From NCBI GenBank assembly GCA_037013495.1, contig CM072803.1, positions 51,473,627-51,537,626 on the forward strand: a stretch of DNA of 64,000 bases. Direction: 5' to 3'. A program made the translations under genes and the position numbers. The stretch comes from Hippophae tibetana. Lineage: Eukaryota; Streptophyta; Magnoliopsida; Rosales; Elaeagnaceae. Below, piece after piece: positions 54,827-61,900 of the stretch; position 1 is the stretch's first letter, and the number at the start of each line of letters is the position of its first letter. The notes below the pieces were generated by a model, which saw only the letters and a list, made by a program, of their open reading frames with translations, ran no database searches and was not told the DNA's origin.

Positions 54827-54854
54827 CCCCCCTTCCATTCACTTCAAATCACAC

Positions 54855-54985
54855 CTTAAAAACTCACTTCTCTCTTCTTTCTTTCTCTCATTTCTTAGTT
54901 TTTAGTTTCTCTTAGTTTCTTTCTAAGTTTCTAAGCTTTTCTTAGTTTTTCTCTTAGTTTTTAGTTCAATTCTCTTAGGTTTAGT
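54855..54985 (+). promoter_or_regulatory. Pyrimidine-rich transcript leader with CTTAGTTT repeats
   Basis: Just downstream of the predicted start the sequence is dominated by C and T, with several copies of CTTAGTTT/CTAAGTTT. Such pyrimidine-rich stretches are common around plant transcription starts. No ORF is supported. Confidence 0.4.
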
Positions 54986-55590
54986 GTTCTTCTCTTTTTG
55001 AGAGGAACTTGTAATGTTTTTGTAATAATTTAGATTTTTGATTCAATATATGGAAGTGCAAATTCCGCTCGGAGGTTTTCTAGCAATGGGAATAGCGTCG
55101 AAGTTCTGTAAGGATTTTATTTTCTTTACAGTTATTTTTATGCTTTATTCTTACATGTTATATTCAACTTGTCTGTGGTTAAATTTAACTATGCTAGCTG
55201 TTTAGTAAAAATGATGTAATAACGACGTTGTTATGCTTGCGAAATATTAAATAGGTAAAAATCTTTAAAATGAATTGATTTTGTTTTTATTCAAGATTTT
55301 ATATTAAGAATGTTAGAGAGAAATATATTATTTTTCATTACAAACTTAAACCCGAAAATTAGATTTTAAGGTTTAGTTATCCGGTCTAATTTAGAGTAGT
55401 GCTCTTTTATTTGTTGGTACAATCGCCCGGTAGTTAGAGTGAAACTCTATTTCAAAAGTTTTTATAAGAATTATTATGTGAAAATGTATTGACAACATGT
55501 TTTCAATAGTGGTTTTAAAACTTGAAAGTTAGTACTCGGATAATTAAATTCTTAAGTTTAATTTGGACACCTTGAATAATGTTTAAATTG

Positions 55591-55743
55591 TCTAACCCCA
55601 CCAAAGGTGGCATTTAAATGGTTCATTTTCAATCTCTTAGAAAAAGGAATTAATTTAATTAAGCATATTAGTTATCAACCCCACCCATAGGTGTTAATTG
55701 ATTTGTTTAGTTAACAAAGAATATCTAACCCCACCAAAGGTGG
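55591..55743. repeat. Three hairpin-forming direct repeats in the LTR
   Basis: CCCCACCAAAGGTGG with the same flanks occurs at 55591-55610 and 55724-55743. A degenerate copy (CCCCACCCATAGGTG) lies at 55675-55693. Each exact copy is itself an inverted repeat, CCACC-AAA-GGTGG. Confidence 0.7.
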
Positions 55744-56238
55744 TATTTATATAAAAAAGAGAGAATCAATAAAATGTCAATTTATATCTTTAATAACCTA
55801 GTTAATATGAGCAAGCATAATTAATTTAGTTATTATATCCATAAATACTCCGCTAATATAAATGATAAAAATTTGCATGAACATTTATTGAATCCGTATA
55901 TATGTTTATTTCTAGATAATTATTTATTGAATTTGTATCTATGTTTATTTTTATGATTTTAGATTATATTTAATTAATCTGTATATATGTTTTATTTTAT
56001 GTTATTAGATTAGGAACACAAAAACCAAACTATCGTGACAGGATGTTTAGGATTTAATTTCGTTTTTAAAAGATTGAATAATAAGTTAAAAACCACATAC
56101 ATTCCTTCCTTAGATCGACCTTGGGAGTATACTTATCATTTTCTACGAAATGATTCGTGCACTTGCGAGAGTTTTATAAATATTAAAACCAAAGTATTTG
56201 CGGGAATCGGCGATGCCGGTTTTCGTTCATCAAGTTTT

Positions 56239-56256
56239 TGGCGCCGTTGCCGGGGA
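56239..56256 (+). other. Primer-binding site for tRNA-Asp
   Basis: TGGCGCCGTTGCCGGGGA is complementary to the 3' end of plant tRNA-Asp including CCA, as I know that tRNA. It lies six bases after the LTR end (AGTTTT spacer). Minus-strand synthesis would start here. A tRNA-Asp primer is the one usually reported for Athila elements. Confidence 0.88.
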
Positions 56257-56299
56257 GGAATAGCGTTTTTAAATTATTTATCAAAATTTTAAAAACATT

Positions 56300-56465
56300 T
56301 TTGTGCTGTAAATAATTGTGATATTTTAATAATAATCAAATTTCAAAATTCATAATAAATAAAAAAATAAAAATAAAAAAATAAAAAAATAAAAAAAAAT
56401 AAAAAATAAAAAAAAAATAATAATTTTTTTTGTAAAATAATTTAGAAATTTGAAATTTGAAGTAA
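56300..56465 (+). other. A-rich leader without genes
   Basis: The 5' untranslated leader between the primer-binding site and the leader repeats is built almost wholly of A/T, with runs of the type (A)nTAAA. Nothing coding is seen. Confidence 0.6.
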
Positions 56466-56850
56466 AAAAAATTTACCGTTCATAAATAGTAAAAAAAAAA
56501 AAAAAAAAAAACAAAACAAAACAAAGAAAAAAAAAATTTAAAAATTCAAAATATAAAAAATTTTAAGTTAATAAGAAATAATATAGCGTGAATAGTAAAA
56601 TAAAATTACCGTTCATAAAAAAAAAAAAAAAAAAAATTTCAAAAACTTAAATTTCAAAAAAAAAAAAAAGTTTTAAGTTAATAAGACATTATATAGCGTG
56701 AATAGTAAAATAAAATTACCGTTCATAAAAAAAAAAAAAAAAATTTCAAAAACTTAAATTTCAAAAAAAAAAAGTTTTAAGTTAATAAGACATTATATAG
56801 CGTGAATAGTAAAATAAAATTACCGTTTATAAAAAAAAAAAAAAAAAACA
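56466..56850 (+). repeat. Leader tandem repeats with poly(A) stretches
   Basis: A unit containing ATATAGCGTGAATAGTAAAA, then TAAAATTACCGTTCATAAA, a poly(A) run and TTTCAAAAACTTAAATTTC is repeated in tandem. The ACCGTT landmark falls at 56475, 56608, 56718 and 56822. Spacings of 133, 110 and 104 bp differ mostly by the length of the A runs. The last copy has ACCGTTTAT. The repeats sit in the untranslated leader between primer-binding site and gag. Confidence 0.75.
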
Positions 56851-56910
56851 TTACTTGAATTTATACCTAATTAACTAAATAACATAAAAGTAAAAATCTA
56901 AGGGAGTTCT

Positions 56911-57034
56911 GTCTAGGAGACTAGTTCTTGGAAGCCTTTGTGCCACTAGTCTTTCCTGGGAACGTTGCTCTGGCTAGGAGAATGGTATTTAAGGTGCCGT
57001 TTGCACCACCATTCTTTCCTGGGAGCACTCTTGG
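56911..57034 (+). ncRNA. Two paralogous leader hairpins with compensatory changes
   Basis: Two tandem copies of a roughly 60-nt unit each fold into the same stem-loop. Both share the outer stem CTAGG/CCTGG and a TT bulge. The next 8-bp stem is AGACTAGT/ACTAGTCT in the first copy (56917-56924 with 56945-56952) and AGAATGGT/ACCATTCT in the second (56979-56986 with 57008-57015). The copies differ at two stem positions, and each change is matched on the other strand (C-G to A-T, A-T to G-C). The second copy also has an apical stem GGTGC/GCACC. The place, between primer-binding site and gag, is where retroelements keep packaging and dimerisation signals. Confidence 0.6.
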
Positions 57035-57052
57035 TTAATACTAATTATGTTA

Positions 57053-57101
57053 CAAAAAAAAAAAAAAAAAAAAAAAAAAAATGAAAAAAAAAAAAAAAAA
57101 A
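57053..57101 (+). repeat. Poly(A) run upstream of the first gag ORF
   Basis: Two A runs of roughly 20-30 bases, broken by a single TG, end just before TTTCTTTTTTTTAGGG. Exact length may be unreliable because homopolymers are hard to sequence. Confidence 0.7.
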
Positions 57102-57170
57102 TTTCTTTTTTTTAGGGTTTAACTAGTTTTGTTTAGTGTTTTGTATAAAATAACATGTAAATTTTATCTA

Positions 57171-57192
57171 AATTTTTTTATTTTGTTGACAG
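57171..57192 (+). promoter_or_regulatory. Possible 3' splice site before the first gag ORF
   Basis: A T-rich tract ends in TTTTGTTGACAG followed by GAG at 57193, 30 bp upstream of the gag start, with a branch-point-like ATCTAAAT at about 57167-57174. It looks like a plant intron acceptor, and a candidate donor CTGTAAGG lies in the LTR near 55107. Splicing of the leader is inference only. Confidence 0.25.
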
Positions 57193-57221
57193 GAGTTTTA
57201 AATTTACGTTTACAATAGTCT

Positions 57222-58559
57222 ATGCGTGGTAGGAGATCCTTAGGAAACCCCCTTACACCATATGTAAATAAATTTCATAAATTTAAACAAGTGTCAACAA
57301 AACTGGATTCTACCCATCAACCTGTTTTTGAGCCAAACATAGAACCAAGTCTTAATCCTTTACTAGAACCAAAAGAAATGGAGGAAAACCAACATATTAG
57401 GGAAACCACAATGAAAGAGTTTGCAAGACCGGTAATAGGCACGGCAACTGCCGCTATCCAGTTGGGGGAGGCTGCTCGGAATTACGACCTTAAAAATATT
57501 CATTTTTCTATGCTTCCTTCCTTTTATGGGTTACCTAATGAAGATTCTCTTTCCTTTATGAGAGATTTCTATGCTACGGTCCAAACATTCCCCCTCGGTA
57601 TTCTAAACGAGGATCAACTTAGGATGAGATGTTTTCCCTACACTCTAAAGGATAAGGCCAAAGCTTGGTTGATGTCACTTCCCCCAGGTTCTCTGATGAC
57701 ATGGGGTAACATTTACAATAAATTCATGGGAAAATTCTATTCCCATCAAAAAACATCAGAGTTGAGAGGAAAGATTGCTACTTTCTCTCAGATGGATGGA
57801 GAACCATTCCATGAAGCTTGGGATAGGTTCAAGATGTTTCTCACTCAGTGTCCCCATCATAGCTTTCCCCTGCAGTTGCAGAACCAATTCTTTTACGATG
57901 GACTTACACAACAATGTCAGTTCATTGTCGACAACGCTGCAGGAGGAGCAATAGGAGAAAAAACTGCCTCAGAGACGTATAACCTCTTTGAGATGTTGGG
58001 TGCTAATTCCCAACAGAAAAGCTCCCGAGTGAGAAAAGCTGGAGTTCATGAAATCGACTCCAGTAATGAAGTTCAACAACAACTTGTTCAACTGACTAAG
58101 CAAGTTGCCCTTCTCGCTACACAAACCAACACCAATAATGATCAATATGGTTTGTATAGCAACATGGGACATGGTACTGAAGCCTGTCCATATCAAGGAG
58201 AAACAACTGGACCTGAACAGGTCAATGTGTTGGGAGCATATCAACAGAGACCAAGGTTTGATCCCAACTCAAATACCTATAATCCTGGGTGGAGAAGTCA
58301 TCCAAATTTCTCTTGGAGGCAAAACAACCCTCCTTTCACTCAAGGCTCAAACCAGGCAGGTCAGCAATTCCACCCACCTATTCCAAGAAGCATTCCCAAT
58401 AAACCAACCCTGGAGGACAACTTGAATTCTTTTATTCAAGTCTGTAGGGATAATCAATCTAAAAGCAATCAACGGTTGGACTCTGTGGAAGCTTCTATCA
58501 AAAAGGTGGAAGTTCAAGTTGAACAGTTAGTTGAACATTTGCAAAAAGGCAAAGACTAA
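57222..58559 (+). CDS. gag: Stand-alone Gag-like protein (445 aa)
   Basis: This is a retrotransposon capsid/nucleocapsid-type protein. A basic, extended N-terminus (residues 1-60) precedes a Retrotrans_gag core (about 70-260, with motifs such as [17 protein letters not shown] and PFHEAWDRFK). A Q/N/P-rich segment and a C-terminal coiled-coil-like tail (about 395-443) follow. It is about 70% identical by eye to the Gag part of the next ORF but has no protease or polymerase: it stops at the point where Gag would continue into protease. The zinc knuckle is broken, with tyrosines at 309 and 312 where the paralogue has cysteines, while H317 and C322 remain. The start is the first ATG of the frame, and the roughly 60-residue extension is absent from the second Gag. 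The intact frame suggests selection or recent origin. It may supply extra capsid protein. Confidence 0.88.
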   Translation: MRGRRSLGNPLTPYVNKFHKFKQVSTKLDSTHQPVFEPNIEPSLNPLLEPKEMEENQHIRETTMKEFARPVIGTATAAIQLGEAARNYDLKNIHFSMLPSFYGLPNEDSLSFMRDFYATVQTFPLGILNEDQLRMRCFPYTLKDKAKAWLMSLPPGSLMTWGNIYNKFMGKFYSHQKTSELRGKIATFSQMDGEPFHEAWDRFKMFLTQCPHHSFPLQLQNQFFYDGLTQQCQFIVDNAAGGAIGEKTASETYNLFEMLGANSQQKSSRVRKAGVHEIDSSNEVQQQLVQLTKQVALLATQTNTNNDQYGLYSNMGHGTEACPYQGETTGPEQVNVLGAYQQRPRFDPNSNTYNPGWRSHPNFSWRQNNPPFTQGSNQAGQQFHPPIPRSIPNKPTLEDNLNSFIQVCRDNQSKSNQRLDSVEASIKKVEVQVEQLVEHLQKGKD

Positions 58560-58763
58560 TTCAATGAAGAGGAGACATTGAGTTTTTCATTCTGCAATCT
58601 CCAAGCAACGTCTTACTAGAAGACGATAAATTTTAGTCCTGTATGGGAGGTCACCCATTATTGTATTTTCCTTTGTTTTAGTTTGCGTGTAATAAAAATT
58701 CAGATGAAATAAAATTCGTTTGTTTCAAAAAAAATTCTGTCCATTCACTTAAATTTAAAAAAA

Positions 58764-58797
<34 letters not shown>

Positions 58798-58920
58798 TTA
58801 GGTTCCTTGCACTTTTTGCTTTTACGTTTTATCAAGTTATAAATATTTCTTAGAGATATCTACTAAAAGCAAAATGTTGATACACAATAGGAGGAGGATC
58901 ATTTTCAACTACAAACAACC
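58560..58920 (+). other. Spacer between the two ORFs with poly(A) signals and A-runs
   Basis: After the first gag stop comes a hairpin CGTCTT-ACTAG-AAGACG (58609-58625). Two AATAAA hexamers follow (58691-58696 and 58708-58713), then an A8 run at 58727-58734, 13 bases after the second hexamer. A longer A-rich tract (about 58758-58798) is next. A short upstream ATG at 58874 opens a 26-codon frame that overlaps the start of the next ORF and ends at 58954. The arrangement resembles the 3' end of a polyadenylated gag message. No other coding potential is seen. Confidence 0.65.
58708..58734 (+). terminator. Candidate internal polyadenylation site
   Basis: AATAAA is followed after 13 bases by an A8 run, with a further AATAAA at 58691. 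Use of this site would yield a message carrying only the first gag ORF. Alternatively the A run is the fossil tail of a captured gag mRNA. Confidence 0.4.
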
Positions 58921-61900
58921 ATGGGAGATGCTGAAGATAGGCGGAAAAAGATGAAAGAATATACAATGCCAATCATTGGCAATGTAACTTCCGGTATCCA
59001 ATTACAAGAGGCTGCAAGGAATTATGAATTGAAAAAGATTCATTATTCTTTGTTGCCTTCCTTTTACGGTATCCCTAATGAAGACCCTTTAAATTTCATT
59101 CGAGAATTCTATGCTATTGTCCAAACCTTTCCACTACATGCAATTAATGAAGATCAACTTAGGATGAGGTGTTTTCCTTACACTCTCAAAGATAAAGCTT
59201 GGTCATGGTTCATTACTCTACAGTCAGGTTCTCTTAAAACTTGGGAGGCAGTCTATGAAATTTTCATGGGTAGGTTCTATTCCCATCAAAAGACTGTTGA
59301 TCTAAGAACAAAGATAGCAACATTTTCTCAAATGAATGAAGAGCCCTTTCATGAAGCTTGGGAACGATTCAAACTCCTTTTCATGCAATGTCAAAATCAT
59401 AGCTTTCCCTTACAGCTACAAAACCAATTCTTTTATGATGGATTGACACTACAGAGTCAATACATGGTTGATAATGCTGCTGGAGGTGCTGTAGGAGAAA
59501 AGACCGCAGAGGAAACCTATAATCTTTATGAGCTGTTGGGTTCTAATTCCCAACAAAGAGGTGGTAGAAGGAAAGCAAAGGTCAATGAAGTCGGCTCTGA
59601 TAATGAGATAACCTTGCAACTTGCTGAATTGACTAAACAAGTGAAATTCCTCACTTCCTACCAAATTTCAAATCAAGAGGTATGTGAAGTGTGTTGTTCA
59701 ATTGGGCATGGTACTCATAATTGTTCAAATACTTGTGATTCTAGTGTCGATGCCATAGAGGAAGTTCAATCTTTTCAAAGATATCATCCAAACACCTATA
59801 ATCACCCAGCCTACACCCAATATCCAACACTAAGGTCAGATAACAACCACCCTTACCCACCAAGCCAATCTTTTAAGCCAACCTTAGAAGATAGCTTGAA
59901 TGCTTTTATTCAAGTTAGTCGTGACAACCAATTGATGACTAATCAAAGGTTGAACACCATGGAGGCTTCGGTTAAAAGGATTGAATCTAAAGTTGGGCAA
60001 CTGGCTGAACAAATGCAAAAGAAAGAACCAGGAAAGTTGCCCAGTCAACCAGAACAAGCAAAGCATGTTAGAACCCTTCGAAGTGGTAAGGTAGTCAATA
60101 CCAGTTTACCTGAAATCTCTAACAATCTACCTTGTAGTTCAGGTAACAAAGAAGGCGATACTCTAATCTCGCAAAAAGGAGAAACAAGTGTTAAACTTAA
60201 CAAGCCTTCTGAAAAACTCATTGGGGGGTCATCTGACACCCCCAAAATTCAAAAGACAACAGAACCACACCAGATACAAGTACCTTTTCCCCACCGGTTA
60301 AAAGAGTCCAAACAAGATAAGCAATTCAATGATCTTTTTAATATGCTCTCTAAAGTAAATATCAATTTACCATTATTAGAAGTGATCATGAATGTGCCCT
60401 CATATGCCAAATTTTTCAAAGAGTTGAACACTAAGAAAAGGAGGTATGAACTGAATGAACGAGTAGTAGTATCAGAAATTTCTAGCGCTGTACTTCAGCA
60501 CAAACTACCCCCTAAGTTGAAAGACCCTGGAAGTTTTATTATAAACATAACTATGGGGGATAGGAAGGTTGCTAAAGCAATGCTTGATTTAGGTGCTAGT
60601 ATAAATTTGATGCCCTACTCTATATTCTTACAACTCAATCTAGGGGATTTAAAACCCACAACTATGTCCCTTCAACTTGCAGATAGATCTCTTAAATATC
60701 CAGAGGGAATAGTTGAGGATGTTTTGGTACAGGTAGACAAACTGATAATACCTGTTGACTTTATGGTTCTGGATATGCAAGAAAATCCAGCATTGGACAG
60801 AGAGCACACAATATTGCTTGGTAGACCATTTATGGCAACTACTAAAACTATTATTGATGTCCAAGATGGAAATTTGACAATGACAGTCTTAGGAGAGACT
60901 GTTCATTTTAAAGTTTTTGATTCTTCACCTTTCCCTTCTATTTCTGCCATTGATGAAATATTCGATGTTGATCCTTTGGATAATCTTGTCCAAAACACCT
61001 TTTTCCGAACCAGAATAGAGGACAAGCTTGAAACCGTTCTTACACTTGAAAAGGTTGAAGAAGATTTAGATGAGGAAATAAAGGGGTACCTTGAACAACT
61101 AGACAATAATGAAGTGATGACAAAATCTAGTACACTTTTAAATCTACCCAGTTCTTCATCTATTAAAGAGGCCAATCCACCTGAACTTGAACTCAAAGAC
61201 TTACCTGAGCACTTAAAATATGTGTTTTTGGGAGAAGGGGAAACTTATCCAGTGATAATTTCTTCAACCTTGACCAAACCACAAGAAAAGGAACTCATCA
61301 AAGTGCTTAAACAGTTTAAGAAATCTATAGGTTGGAGTATAGGGGATATAAGAGGCATTAGTCCAACAATGTGTATGCACAAGATCAACTTGGAGGACGG
61401 TGCTAAACCTGTACGAGAGGCCCAAAGAAGACTAAACCCAAACATGCAAGAGGTAGTTAAGAAGGAAATTCTTAAATTATTAGAAGAAGGGATTATCTAC
61501 CCTATTGCAGATAGTAAGTGGGTTAGTCCAGTGCATGTGGTACCAAAGAAATCTGGGATAACAGTTGTTAAGAATGACAAAAGTGAATTAGTGCCCACTA
61601 GAATAATCACTGGATGGAGAATGTGTATAGATTTTAGGAAACTAAATTTATATACGAAAAAGGATCACTTTCCTCTTCCATTCATTGATCAAATGTTGGA
61701 AAGATTAGCTGGGCACGAATTTTACTGTTTTTTGGATGGACTGTCTGGATATTATCAAGTACCCATAGCACCAGAAGATCAGGAAAAGACCACATTTACA
61801 TGTCCTTTTGGGACATTTGCTTTTCGCAGAATGCCATTTGGGTTATGCAATGCCCCTGCCACGTTCCAGAGATGCATGATATCCATTTTCTCGGACATGG

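Larger units (their letters stand above)
54199..56232 (+). repeat. Long terminal repeat, 2034 bp
   Basis: The start is fixed by TGATGAG next to the polypurine tract and by the matching start at 52337. The end is fixed by TCATCA (56227-56232), six bases before the primer-binding site. The two ends form the inverted repeat TGATGA/TCATCA. U3 holds a GC island, bZIP-type sites and a TATA box; R probably begins near 54850. The U5 part (about 56090-56232, including CGTGCACTTGCGAG) resembles the 3' ends of other plant gypsy LTRs. A second LTR copy is not in the window, so age cannot be estimated. Confidence 0.85.

Noticed and set aside
54336..54905. Several overlapping ORFs on both strands, rich in Ala and Arg
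   Set aside because: They overlap each other and coincide with the GC island of the LTR, where stop codons are rare. They show no domain, and the composition reflects GC repeats.
56035..56292. 85-codon ORF across the LTR end
   Set aside because: It spans the LTR terminus and primer-binding site, which are fixed by reverse-transcription signals, so it is a chance frame.
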